From contig BJKQ01000033.1 of NCBI GenBank assembly GCA_006538405.1, positions 1 through 64,000 on the forward strand: 64,000 nucleotides of DNA. Direction: 5' to 3'. Below the pieces are notes generated by a model, which was given only the letters and a program-made list of their open reading frames with translations, searched no databases and was not told the DNA's origin. The first letter of the stretch is position 1. The number at the start of each line of letters is the position of its first letter. Made by a program: the position numbers and the translations under genes. Positions 14,699 to 24,545 of this stretch are shown here, piece by piece. Origin of the DNA: Hansfordia pulvinata. Its lineage: Eukaryota; Ascomycota; Sordariomycetes; Xylariales.

Positions 14699-14851
14699 CT
14701 ATTCGATCCGTAGGGGGCCAGGGGCAACAATGTCGGCAGGCTCGTCAGGAGAGGGCTCGTCAGAAGCGTTGAAGAGAGCTTTGTTAGGGTCGGTCGGTTG
14801 GGACGCTTAGACATCGGCATGGAGAAGGGCATCGACCGGGAACGGCGTCAT
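14699..14851 (-). pseudogene. Short ORF remnant with one internal stop
   Basis: From an ATG at 14,851 the minus strand reads MTPFPVDALLHADV, then a TAA, then ASQPTDPNKALFNASDEPSP and on to a terminal stop at 14,699. Codon use on both sides of the TAA is the same, and TAA could come from CAA by the C-to-T change typical of RIP. Fifty codons is short, so it may be only one exon. I do not recognise it. Confidence 0.3.
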
Positions 14852-15196
14852 GGGGATTATTCGGCGTCTCAAAGAACGGTTGGAATTGCAAATGAGACTC
14901 TGAGCCAAGGGCCCAAGGGCCGACGATGGCGGCTTGTGGCTACCGGAGGGCGAAATGAGTGAGCGAGGCCATCAAGAGGGGATGGGGGGCTGGACACACA
15001 TGTAGGGATACTCGTCCTCGTACATGAAGACTTCCAGTAAAACCAGACGCTTTCAAGGTCGACAAGTACATGTACTTGACCCGTACGCACCAGTTCTGAC
15101 CTGTCGTGACGAGGGTTTCGTGGAGAAGAGTGAGTTGTATTGTGCCAAGTTCTGAATTGACGGTCAACACTGGAGAACTACCTAATGCAGCCAATT

Positions 15197-15308
15197 TTGC
15201 GACCGGGTCGCACCTGCTCACCCACCAGCCAGAGCCGCAGGTGATCTGGGCTGATGACTCGTACTCGTACGACTGGCTGGTGGGTGAGCAGGTGCGACCC
15301 GGTCGCAA
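15197..15308. repeat. Perfect 36-bp inverted repeat, 40-bp loop
   Basis: The arms are 15,197-15,232 and 15,273-15,308. They are perfect reverse complements containing GCGACCGGGTCGCACCTGCT on the left arm. The 40-bp spacer includes the palindrome-like run GTACTCGTAC. The arm itself contains a smaller palindrome, CGACCGGGTCG. The surrounding DNA has no gene, and the arms carry no differences, so the structure is either recent or kept identical. Confidence 0.9.
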
Positions 15309-16992
15309 GTATGACCTTTGAACCAGCTTGGCTGTCAATCTTCCACCTCCACATCCTCTTCCCCACTAACACTACGAGTACTTTGTACACCTTCGCACCG
15401 CAATGCCTCGAGCAGACCTTTGGCTCGCCCAGCTTGCTACCAGATCATCCATCGGTCGCCGCCTTCGTCGCCGTCACCGTCACCCGCGAACTTGAAATCT
15501 TCTACGCGATATCAGAATCCGACCGATCCGACCCATTCCCACCATCAAGCGTATTGCCTTGAACGACAGCGTGCCCCCGTAGGCTCGGCTTTATCAGCGC
15601 TCCCTTAAGTTCAGTTGATTCCCGATAATACCCACCATACCCGTCATTCCCACCCTCCACGTCTCTACGCGACTCTATGCCACTCTACGCGACTCTACGC
15701 GACTCTACGCGTCTCTTCACTTCTTTATCCGCTTTCGTCCATGGCCTTGCCCAACGGTCTTCAAGGACTAAGCGGCATTCTCGCAGCCTTCTCGCCAGCC
15801 TTCTCGCCAGCCTGTCTTTCACAGCCTTTTCCTTTCCATACCTACCGATCGATACGCATCTCTTATTCTACTAACAACCCTTTACCACACCTTTTGACTT
15901 TGGGCTGGCCCCAATCCCGATAGCTCGACAAGCCTGTGATTTATCAGTGGCCCTGCCATCCATGATCTCCGCGACTCTCAGGCCTTCCTTTCCTGCCGAT
16001 CGGTTTCTGGATCCATCGCGCATCAAATGTACACTTTCAGTCCCGAACGGTACCAGTGCTGACATTCATGCTTCCTTTAATAGATACCAACCTATGCTAC
16101 TTGGTTACATACTTCTACTTCGTCATCGCCCTGCCACCTCCAACCATCATCGTCACCGAGGAGCTCGTCAACGCAACCCTTCGCCGGCATGATTGTACCA
16201 GCTCTGCAGCATCTCTGCTGCCTCTGCTGGTTCCGCTACCTGCCGCCTCTCCTGCTACCCGTGGACCTTGCTTACTGCCCTTCGCATGACTTTCATGTTC
16301 TGCAGCACCAGTTTCCGCAACGGAGCCACCCAATGTAAGTTATATATAATTGTATCTGTCGCAGCAGTGGTGAACCCACACCGGCTTCGGAGAGCTATCG
16401 CCATCACCAGCTAAGAACGCCCTCGTATTCGTAGGCAACAGCTAGACAGCCAGGAGTCACCAATGGCTCAGATGCCGTCGCCTTGTAGCTGTCTCCTGCT
16501 GCTCATCGGCCCTGCCCCGCCCTGCCCCGAATTCCCCGAATGCAGCTAAAAGTGCGTGTACGAATACTCCAAACCATCAGTTGTTCGAGTGAAACGAGAG
16601 GACAAGATATTGCGTGTACGTATACCACGTAAGAATTTGTATACTCCAGGTTCTGGACACTTGCAGCTACCGTGAGAGGTAGCTGTCGTATGACTTGTAT
16701 CATCTAGTCGCGAGGTCTAAGCGAGGTTATTCTCACCCGACACATACCCTGTGGCCAGTTCTCGTCTATCTGAGTGCTTCTATGTTGTTCTCCACACAAG
16801 CAAACACGAAGCGTCGCTGTTCTTGCTAGCTATCAATCTTGTATTCTCATACTGCCTTCGTGTACCCGCTGCCTAGTCCCAGCTGTTGTAAGTAAGCATC
16901 CTTTTCCAAGAAAATCAAATCAGTCTTAAACCGCTGCAATTATAAGTCGCACAAACCCAACACATACAGGCACCTCACTCCTCGTCTTGTAG
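15309..16992. other. Island DNA without a settled gene model; short tandem repeats
   Basis: Several ATG-initiated frames of 60-100 codons overlap here, for example from 15,740 and 16,068, and GTAAGT-like donors occur at 16,334 and 16,888, so exons of the spliced gene that follows may lie here. No single model is consistent. At 15,661-15,710 there is a 10-bp tandem array (five units near GACTCTACGC), and at 15,783-15,813 a short CAGCCTTCTCGC duplication. The pyrimidine-rich tract around 15,700-15,740 would fit a fungal promoter. Confidence 0.35.
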
Positions 16993-17431
16993 TATGCTGC
17001 GTCTCTTCAACCCATCTCAGGTCGCATTGTCCCATCTCTTCCTGGTTTATCTCGCTTTCCAATCTCCCTGCTTCACAATTACGTGCATCATCATATCCAA
17101 GTGCAAAAGGTAAGGTCATTGGGGCGGATAAGGCGAGTATCTTCTCACCTCGATCACTAATTCGTGCCTACAGCCACAATGCCCGCCACAGCTGCACATC
17201 AACCCGCCAAACACCATGCTGCTTGCCTATGACCAGGACAAGCGGCGCATAGCCGAATTATATGGCTACGAGTCGTCAGTTACGCCACTCTCTCGTCCTG
17301 CTCCGCCACATGTCTGGCATGGTAGGTACAACTTAAAACAGGTAGTCGAGCTGGTATGCTTTCAAGCCTAATAACGAAGACTCTGAACAGGTGACCCAAC
17401 AAGAACCGGCCTCGGATATCACTTAATCTAA
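16993..17431 (+). CDS. 3' part of a spliced gene, unknown product
   Basis: Three exons can be chained: 16,993-17,109, 17,174-17,321 and 17,391-17,431. The introns have GTAAGG and GTAGGT donors, CTAAT branch-point motifs and CAG acceptors, and are 64 and 69 bp, the usual size in filamentous ascomycetes. The frame is kept across both junctions and ends at TAA 17,429-17,431. The second exon reads MLLAYDQDKRRIAELYGYES and continues into PLSRPAPPHVWHG, with the last exon giving DPTRTGLGYHLI. An acceptor-like TTGTAG precedes 16,993, so the 5' part lies upstream and is unresolved. Alternatively translation begins at the ATG at 17,216, giving 48 residues. The family is not recognised. Confidence 0.5.
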
Positions 17432-18218
17432 TGAACGGCAGGCCCTTACTACATATTAACAGGTCCTTACAAAACGAGGATAGTAACGAACAAGGTACCA
17501 GAAGCAAAGTACAGGGACTCGACTCGTCGACTCACGGCGCGCGCCGGGGATCGACGCCCATAACAACAAGCAAAGCCACGATAATGGCCGTTCTGGCCGA
17601 GTCGCGCTTCCTTGCGGTGGATGTTTAACACCGCATGCAAACGCAGGCGCGCAGGCTGTCCGTTTGACGCCATCGGGATGGAGGGGCAAGCCTAGCACCG
17701 TCGCAAAATGCGAGCACTCCACGCTGGGTCATCGCCGTGCAGGGCTCTAGACACCATGATGCGATACTCGTGCATTTCTCCATCGCACACCGTCCATCTG
17801 CCTCATCAGTCTTCTTTTCCGCAGCCAGACGGCCAGCGACGCCGGCGGTATCAGGCCAGAAGATGCATCTAGGCCGTGCCTTCCTTTACACTGGATATTG
17901 CTTCCTGCCTCAGCCCGACCCAGCAAGTACCCCAGTACATTCCAGCTTCGTTCCACCCGATGTGCAGTCAAACCAGTCCAGCTCCAAGGTCCCTTGAATG
18001 TTCTCATTTAACATGAAGTTCTCCAGTGCTGGGAATATCAAGATTCTACATTCGAAACGTACCACGCCGACCCGGGGAACACCATCGAGACAGATTCCGC
18101 CCGCGCGGTGCTTTTCATCTGGACAAACCGCGGAGCTTCAATCCGACCATTCCCCCGAATTCGTCCCGAGTGCTTCTGCACTTTGCCAGGCACCTTGCGA
18201 GCTGCGTCGTCAACAGGC
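17432..18218 (+). promoter_or_regulatory. Intergenic region upstream of the C48 gene
   Basis: About 790 bp between the stop of the spliced gene and the first in-frame ATG of the peptidase gene. It is presumably the peptidase promoter and 5' leader. The peptidase frame is open from 18,012 but contains no ATG before 18,219, so an unseen upstream exon remains possible. No individual element can be assigned. Confidence 0.4.
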
Positions 18219-21200
18219 ATGTCACTCGACATTCACTGCCCCATCATTCCGCCACATGGCCCGCCCGCCCCGCTCGTTCACAATGACCCCCAAGAAGACA
18301 CGCGCCCTGCATCGTCGCGCCTTGAGATCAGCCCACATCCGCCCTTCGGCTCGCACCTCACTTCTCAATCGCGTGGTCAGGTTTCCGGTGCCCCCGCCGT
18401 TACCCCGCCCCCGCAGTCCCGAGCCCTGATTTCCGATCATGACGGCAGCATCAATCAAGACACCGCAGACACGTCCCAGCCAGCTGCTCTTAAGTTTGGG
18501 CTCCAACCTGAGAATAAGGACACAGACAAGCCAACTGCCTTCCGGCCCGAGCACGAACATGAGCTATCCGATATCCGACACGTCATGTCCGACCATTGCC
18601 AACTCGAGCTTCAACTTTGGGACAAGCTGGCCATCACGTACCGCAACGCCCCCGAATCAGCAAAGACCAATATCATGCCCAACTCTCGAGCACATTCACA
18701 GTCTTTCACTACGTGGTTACTATGTGGCTTGCTTGCCGAGGACGCTGGCCGCGATGTCAGCGGACTGGTAAACGACGACTCCGACTCCGACTCCGTCTCC
18801 TCAGAACTGCACATGGGACCCGGCCTCCTTAAAGGCGCAACGACTCTTCGGCATGTGATCAGCACAGTTATCCATAATCGCTTCGGCGAGCGTGCCGACT
18901 CGCTCTCGGGTCGTGGTCGTCAATTGATCCGCAGTTTACAAAAGAATCTGAAAATCGATAATGAATGGCTCTTATGGCTGGCTCTTGGCGAAGCCATCCT
19001 AACCAGACGCTCCACGCTCGGTTTACTTGTTACACTCTGCCGTAAATGGCTTCCACTGAGACATGACGAGGTCGCCAGCAAGACTGTGGCCACTTTTACC
19101 ATACAACATCGGCGGAGACAGGCCCTGTTGCTTCTGGCCCATCTGTCCAGAACTGCCGAACTCATCGCCAGGAGCCGACCGCGTAGGAAGAATCAGGCAG
19201 ACAGCACATTCGTCAAGCTTGCCCGCCGGGACGTCTTGACCGCGGCCACAGATATGGTGAATTATCCCGCCTCATCTTGGAAGCGCATCTTCTCAGGTGA
19301 CATTCCAAATCAAGTGGAAGACGCAGGCAATGGTAGCACAACCAGTGATGATGTTCAAAACAACGAAGGGTCGGTTCGCGTTGAAAACGATCACAGCCGT
19401 GGCACAGGCGACGGCCCCTGGGTCGATACCGAAAACATGTACGGCGCGAACGACACAGCTGGTGACTCTGATGTCTCAATGGATATGACACCGGATGAAG
19501 AAGGCAGTTTTCATATAAGCCTTTGTCATGACGGGCTTCAAAAATCGGTCGAATGCGATGCTCACCATCCAGCCGACGCTCACCGTCCTGTCAACGGTCA
19601 CCGTCCTGTCGACGCTCAACATCCTGTCGACGCTCACCGTCCTGCCGACGCTCACCATCCTGCCGACGCTCACCATCCTGCCATTGCAAGTCACCTCGAG
19701 CCCGAGAGCAATCACAAATCCAGCGGAAACGAAGATCAGGCAGAGTTCGGAAGCAATATCGACCAACATAGCTATGGGGACGACTATCCAGATTTCGATA
19801 CGAACTCTGGTCAATTCAGCTCCAGCCCCAGCCCCAGCCCCAGCCCCAGCCACCGCAGCTGCCTTGACGAGCAGGAGAAGGAAATACTGCCAGAGCAATC
19901 TCGCCATGCGCCCTTGGAATTATCATTTGATCCGGGCTGGGACGACTCCCTTTTGGTGCGGAGCTCCCCTATGCCCTGCAACGGGGCCCCTGATACCATT
20001 GTAAGAAGCGGCATTGCCTTGTCGCTCTCCTCAGCTTCTCCGAGGCTCCTCGAGCTCGATGTTCATCACGAGGAAAAGGATGACGACCCCAGACTTGAGG
20101 CTGGCGGTCTTCTCAACGTTACAATTCGCCAACCCAAAAAGCGCCGGCACCAGTCGTCCGATGGGCTGTTGCAATTTGAAGAAGGCACTCGGAAGCGAAT
20201 GCGAGAGGAAGAGATTCAACCACTAGAGCGGCAACCCGACAGAGTCGATTCTTGTCATGATACCATTAGCCAGCCTTCTGCCGACCTGACGCGGTCCTCA
20301 CTGGTTTCCAAGTCGGACGTCGGTCTGAAACTGGATTCGCCAAGGAAGATGATTGACCTTTCAATCGAGTCCACAGACAGTGTTGCATCACCACCGTCTG
20401 CTCCAAGCATGGTTTTGACCGATTTCCAAGCAACCCTTCAAAGGATCCGCACACCTGGCCAAATGATTTCAAGTGCCGCTATCGTCAAGGTTATGCAGCA
20501 CCGTTTACCATGTGACGCAGAGCTCGTCGACCCACTCATCATGACGCAGAAGCACCGTCAATCGGCCACCTCTGATGCGGTAGAGGCAGTACGATCCCGA
20601 TTCCCCAATGCCTACTGGAAGAGATTAGCTACCAAGCAGCGCTTGTTCTTCCCTTTACACGTCGGTGGAGCTCACTGGATTCTTGCTTATTGGGACCGAA
20701 CAAGAGCCACCACATTGTCTATCGCAGACAGCCTCCAAGGCGTGTTCGATCTAGCCGGCGCTATTCATCTGGTTCAGATATTTATGCTTGCACTTTTGCG
20801 ACCACAGGAGCCGTCTTTCCAAGTTATGCACGTCCCTGCCGCTCAACAACAACAAGGAAGCAATGACTGCGCGATCTACGTCCTTGCCTACATGGATTTG
20901 CTCTGCGACTCGACAGATGTGCCGCCACAGAATGTGTGCCTTACCAGGCTTCCCCCACCTTCCAGCTTGCGTGCCTACTATGCAAGTCGCTACATGCTTC
21001 CCGCCCAAAGCGGGGAGCTTCTCCCTTTGCATTGTGCCGGTTTCTTTGATCCTGGTACAGCAGGCCCCGCACTCACTAGTACCCTGGAAATGCCAACTCG
21101 TGCCTGGGCAGCGCCATGGCAGCGCGCCAGGAAGCGCATTGAGGATTGCACCAACAGGCTAGACTGCCTTTATCTAGCAGTTCGCGATCTTGTGCGGTTG

Positions 21201-21596
21201 GCAGGAGATAAGATCTCTAACGCCCTAGCTGCAGATCAAGAGGCTCGTTTAGCCCGACGTCGGAAAGACCTACTGGGGAGTCTGAGTGATATACTGCATC
21301 ATGTCTCGACATGTGACGAAGACGTTCTTAAACTCTTTAGCCAAGACGAAGTTTCAAGCCAGGCTACAAAGAACGCACGTCAGGAGATCGAAGCTTACGC
21401 AAGCCACACTCATCGCATGAAGCGTGCTCTCGACCAAGGCAGCGACTCCAAGAAGTCCGGCGCAGATTATACAGTTAAGACGCAAAGAGCGAGAGATGCC
21501 CACGCCAACTCAATGGCCGTCATGCTTGTCATTCGGTACTGCCTGCAAAGGTTGGTTGGCGCACAGAAGGAGTGGGCTAAGTTCGGCATAGAGTGA
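18219..21596 (+). CDS. Large Ulp1/SENP-like C48 cysteine peptidase
   Basis: A single uninterrupted 1,125-codon exon, the only long intact gene here. The first in-frame ATG is at 18,219; the open frame extends upstream to a GTG at 18,108 but without ATG. Residues about 740-905 carry the C48 fold: His819 in GGAHWILAYWD, Asp837 in SIADSLQG, a Gln run (876-879) and Cys884 in GSNDCAIYVLAYM, giving the His-Asp-Gln-Cys set of SUMO/ubiquitin-like proteases. Before it are a helical N-terminal region, seven HPADAH-type hexapeptides (447-488), a Ser-Pro run near 535-545, a basic KKRR near 639 (possible nuclear signal), and MIDLSIESTD near 711, which resembles a SUMO-interacting motif. The C-terminal 170 residues look coiled coil. 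By family, it would cleave SUMO or a similar modifier from proteins. Its size exceeds yeast Ulp1, and substrate specificity is unknown. Confidence 0.85.
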   Translation: MSLDIHCPIIPPHGPPAPLVHNDPQEDTRPASSRLEISPHPPFGSHLTSQSRGQVSGAPAVTPPPQSRALISDHDGSINQDTADTSQPAALKFGLQPENKDTDKPTAFRPEHEHELSDIRHVMSDHCQLELQLWDKLAITYRNAPESAKTNIMPNSRAHSQSFTTWLLCGLLAEDAGRDVSGLVNDDSDSDSVSSELHMGPGLLKGATTLRHVISTVIHNRFGERADSLSGRGRQLIRSLQKNLKIDNEWLLWLALGEAILTRRSTLGLLVTLCRKWLPLRHDEVASKTVATFTIQHRRRQALLLLAHLSRTAELIARSRPRRKNQADSTFVKLARRDVLTAATDMVNYPASSWKRIFSGDIPNQVEDAGNGSTTSDDVQNNEGSVRVENDHSRGTGDGPWVDTENMYGANDTAGDSDVSMDMTPDEEGSFHISLCHDGLQKSVECDAHHPADAHRPVNGHRPVDAQHPVDAHRPADAHHPADAHHPAIASHLEPESNHKSSGNEDQAEFGSNIDQHSYGDDYPDFDTNSGQFSSSPSPSPSPSHRSCLDEQEKEILPEQSRHAPLELSFDPGWDDSLLVRSSPMPCNGAPDTIVRSGIALSLSSASPRLLELDVHHEEKDDDPRLEAGGLLNVTIRQPKKRRHQSSDGLLQFEEGTRKRMREEEIQPLERQPDRVDSCHDTISQPSADLTRSSLVSKSDVGLKLDSPRKMIDLSIESTDSVASPPSAPSMVLTDFQATLQRIRTPGQMISSAAIVKVMQHRLPCDAELVDPLIMTQKHRQSATSDAVEAVRSRFPNAYWKRLATKQRLFFPLHVGGAHWILAYWDRTRATTLSIADSLQGVFDLAGAIHLVQIFMLALLRPQEPSFQVMHVPAAQQQQGSNDCAIYVLAYMDLLCDSTDVPPQNVCLTRLPPPSSLRAYYASRYMLPAQSGELLPLHCAGFFDPGTAGPALTSTLEMPTRAWAAPWQRARKRIEDCTNRLDCLYLAVRDLVRLAGDKISNALAADQEARLARRRKDLLGSLSDILHHVSTCDEDVLKLFSQDEVSSQATKNARQEIEAYASHTHRMKRALDQGSDSKKSGADYTVKTQRARDAHANSMAVMLVIRYCLQRLVGAQKEWAKFGIE
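19557..19682 (+). repeat. 18-bp tandem array, seven units, inside the C48 gene
   Basis: Seven in-frame 18-bp units of the form GACGCTCACCATCCTGCC encode the hexapeptide DAHHPA with variants such as NGHRPV. The last two units are identical. The array sits in the low-complexity linker before the catalytic domain, so copy number could change without breaking the frame. Confidence 0.9.
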
Positions 21597-22088
21597 TGTG
21601 TGCATAGGGAAAAGAACTGACGACAAAACAAGCTCGGGTAGCGTACAGGTGCTATGGCGTAGTTTGAGTTTGTAGGGACGCAATAGCTAGCGAAGAGATA
21701 TGGGTCATGGTGGCAAAGGATCAACATTGTAGCTAGCCCAAGGCATGGCTATAGACTATACAAAGTCGCATCTATGTTTCTCGGATGCAGAGTGCGTATT
21801 ACTTGAAAGCTGTTATACCTCTAGCCATAAGTGAGATTACGAACGGGGGTGAACTTATTGAAGATTCTGCGGGTGCCCGATTAGCCACAAGTACTTGACG
21901 AGAGGCGCGAAACTTATCGGTGCCAGATGCCATTTCCAATACCTGATCCATGGTGACGGTGCTCTGTGGTGGCTTGGTGGAACACTGCCGCTCGCTGCCA
22001 GCGGAGTCGCTGACGGCACGCAAAGAAGGCGAATGTCATTTGTTATGTCAAAGGTGTGAACACTGGCCTTCACGCTGCGCCTTTCCAG
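21597..22088. other. 3' flank of the C48 gene, no gene seen
   Basis: About 490 bp of balanced DNA after the peptidase stop. I see no ORF with coding bias and no canonical AATAAA immediately after the stop. It probably holds the 3' untranslated region. Confidence 0.4.
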
Positions 22089-22995
22089 TTAGGCTCGAGG
22101 AAGGGATCTGGTTGTTTGTTGTGGCAAGGTATCCAGCAGGGAAATGCCTACACGTCCAGCCACGCCAGCATCCAAGGTCGCGTTTACCGATTCAAGATCA
22201 ACGACAGCAAAGCTAGGTCCGGCTCTAGACTCTAGAGGGTTACAGCAGCCGCTATAAGTCAATGAACCTTGTTGGGGGTTGCTCTGCTGGTCGACATTGA
22301 TACGGCACCGAAGGACCCGCGGCCGTACACGGGCCCTGGCGGGACACCGCCGGCGAGGGCGGAGGAGAGAAGTGCGTAGTGGGCGAAAGGCATATATGTA
22401 TCTCTTAAATAGCTGACGATGTCTGGTCAGAAGTCGAACTCGTGTGATAACCGCCTCCATGTATCGAGAAACAGCTCCTCGGTCGACGAGTATATGCAGG
22501 CTCTTTAAGCTTGCATAATACCGTCTGCAGACGCCTCAAAGTGCCGACCCGTACGCTGCCGCTCCTCTGCCTAGCGGACGCCGCTCTCAAGAGGGCATAG
22601 AGCTCGTGATACCGACGTTGGATTAGAGGTGAGGTTATTAACGAGTCTTTAAGCGACTTGGCCGGCATGCCGCCCCTTTGCGGCCGTCATATGATCTGTA
22701 TTATTAATAAAGCAGACTTTATCACTATACAGCTCCGGATCGCGGCTGCCATCACCCCCACCGGCGTTGCCATTTGCCGTACCGTCGAGGCTGCCGACGT
22801 ACTTTCACACCTTGCTGTCAATAATGACCTCGTCGCCTGCTTCGCTGCGCGCGAATCGAGGTGGCCGCTCCGGTAGCAGGCGTACGTAGCCTTCCCGCGG
22901 GCGAGTTCTGGCTTCACGCGCTTGCTGGCGAAGACCGCAGACTCCGAGGCAGCGTACAGCGCCTTTTGCGCCTCCTCGAGGCTGTCCCATATGAA
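22089..22995 (-). pseudogene. Broken minus-strand gene, possibly a FAR1/MULE-type transposase N-terminus
   Basis: Three open segments lie end to end on the minus strand in different frames. The first (about 22,995-22,690) reads SLEEAQKALYAASESAVFAS then GKATYACYRSGHLDSRAAKQ, which resembles the zinc-binding FAR1-like domain that starts fungal Mutator-like transposases (a YAC.R.G pattern after a helix). The second (22,668-22,405) includes LIQRRYHELYALLRAASARQ. The third (22,460-22,089) includes SFAVVDLESVNATLDAGVAG. Codons are GC-ending in all three, but the frame changes at least twice and there is no DDE domain. The family assignment rests on a short resemblance only; it could be another degenerate gene. 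Confidence 0.35.
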
Positions 22996-23004
22996 GCACT
23001 GCGG

Positions 23005-23090
23005 TTGTTTTTGTTGTTGTTGTTGTCAGAAGCGAAGCTTCTGATGTGTGTAGCTAAGGCAAGCGGAGAAGAAGCTTCGCTTTTACTTAC
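23005..23090. repeat. TTG microsatellite and adjoining hairpins
   Basis: A TTGTTTTTG(TTG)n run at 23,005-23,026 is followed by the stem TCAGAAGC-GAA-GCTTCTGA. A second AGAAGCTTCG segment near 23,070 can also pair with the first, so alternative foldbacks are possible. No gene overlaps it convincingly. Confidence 0.5.
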
Positions 23091-23260
23091 TGGTGCGTAC
23101 ACAACTTTAATCTCCACTTTTTCGAGATTAGGTCAATTGTATAAAAGGCAATTTTAAGTTCGACCTTTCAGAATTGCATTAGCTCTGTTTACATGAGGCA
23201 ATCACGAGAATTCAACTAGAGAGGCACGGTGTATGTAATGGTGTTGAACATCATGTAAAA

Positions 23261-23376
23261 GGCAGAAGCGCAGACTGGCAAAGGGCAGAAGCGCAGACTA
23301 TCAAAGGGCAGAGGCCTGGCGCAGACTGGCAAAGGGCAGAGGCCTGGCGCAGGCTAGTAGAGGGCAGAAGCTTCTG
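23261..23376. repeat. 23/28-bp tandem array
   Basis: Units begin GGCAGAAGCGCAGACTGGCA. Two 23-bp units are followed by two 28-bp units carrying an extra GGCCT insert, then a partial unit. It is noncoding, close to the candidate Pol III unit. Confidence 0.8.
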
Positions 23377-23429
23377 TGCCTATGAGAATCCGATTGAAAA
23401 AGCGGTCCTTGTCGTCATTTTCCGGAGTT

Positions 23430-23545
23430 TTTCCGCGCTCTGGCGCTTAACCTAAAGCACTTAAAACGGGGTTCGAATCCCTCCCTAGGCGTCTTGCTGC
23501 GGTAGCCCTTCTTGCGGTGACGGGCCACCGCAGCGATTTTTTTTT
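23430..23545 (+). ncRNA. Candidate Pol III transcription unit or tRNA-derived relic
   Basis: GGTTCGAATCC at 23,470-23,480 matches the tRNA T-loop/B-box consensus exactly, with GGG and CCC on either side as a T-stem. A long hairpin follows (GCTGCGGT at 23,496 pairing with ACCGCAGC ending at 23,534, extended by GCCC/GGGC across one mismatch) and then nine T residues at 23,537-23,545, a Pol III terminator. TGGCGCTTAACC near 23,441 is at best a weak A box. The acceptor strand CCTAGGC after the T-arm has no partner upstream, so this is not an intact tRNA. A SINE end or a small noncoding RNA gene are the alternatives. Confidence 0.35.
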
Positions 23546-24060
23546 GCCAATTTTTGCGGCTTGAGGGGGTCACATGTTGGTATTCATGCTGACTTCAACA
23601 TCTTGAGTACTTCTTTCCCGCCGTTGAAAGTACTGCGGGTCGGCACCAGAGATTTAGCGCTGAGCTAATGCAAAGCTAGCAGGGGTGTCGTCCCGCGTCC
23701 GGAGATGGCGTTGCTTTACGCGCTGCGTGTATTGACCTTCAAGGGCCGGCAGCTCGTGCCCTCGAATTCATGATCAGTACTGGCCAGAGTCGACGTCGAC
23801 GACCATGCGAACTCGGCTGTACCGCGTCAGAAATGCAATGCCATACTGGACCGCCAGCACGATAGCCCCAGGTTTGTATGGATAATGGTAGGCCTCCTCG
23901 TACCCGTACGAGTACTCGTACGCGTGCGTATCGTACCTTCGAAGTTGCCCGCAGGCAAGTGTGAGCAAGTGGCTTGCAAAGAGCTGCCAGCCCTAAATCG
24001 CTCCAGCTGAGGTTTCGACCCCCACTTTCTCAGCCCCCCGCCACCCTTTCTGCTTTAACG
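23546..24060. other. Edge of the balanced island
   Basis: Unannotated balanced DNA with several GTACTCGTAC-type palindromic runs (near 23,900-23,940), a motif also seen in the 15.2-kb inverted repeat loop and elsewhere in the islands. Composition changes to A+T-rich at about 24,060. Confidence 0.4.
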
Positions 24061-24225
24061 TGCGTGACCAGTTTTTAATAAGCGTTTAAGATTCGGCAGT
24101 ATTCCTTACGCCGGCGGTAAAGATAAAGCGGCAGTACTTTCTTTTTATTAATTAAAGCTTAAAATTATTATAAAACGTAGGAAATATTTATTAATTAAAT
24201 AATGTTAAATTCAGCATTTTTACCT

Positions 24226-24490
24226 TTATTATACAGGTTTATAACGGTTATAAATAAAGTAAAAAGGTAAGAATAAGTATAATAATAAAGCTTTAAGTAA
24301 GAGAAAAAATATAAAAATTAATAATAATATTAAATAATATCTCTTTTGATTTTTAAGCGATAAACTTATAATATATATTATTAAAAAGCTTATAAGTTTA
24401 TTATTTTAATAGTTATTTTATTTCTTTTATAAGTGTTTTTTTCGTAAAGATATCATTCAAAATATTAAGGGCTTATATATAATAAAAGTG
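24226..24490 (+). repeat. R1 repeat copy A, left part
   Basis: Begins GTTTATAACGGTTATAAATA and matches the other R1 copies up to the conserved TTAAGGG(C/T)TTATATA. It is then interrupted by the TIR element, and the rest of R1 resumes after 27,142. Confidence 0.7.
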
Positions 24491-24545
24491 ACGCGTCGCA
24501 ACGCTCACGCTTGCCCGTTAACGCGCGTGGTAAACGCGTTATATA
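24491..24545 (+). repeat. Left terminal inverted repeat
   Basis: GC-rich island inside A+T-rich DNA. It pairs with 27,075-27,142 and ends with GCGTTATATA on both arms. Confidence 0.75.

Noticed and set aside
18108..18218. Longer start for the C48 peptidase at 18,108
   Set aside because: The codon at 18,108 is GTG and there is no ATG in frame until 18,219. A nuclear fungal gene would be expected to start at ATG, so 18,219 is used.
23461..23488. An intact tRNA gene
   Set aside because: The T-arm is present but the 5' acceptor strand matching CCTAGGC and a normal D-arm and anticodon arm are missing.
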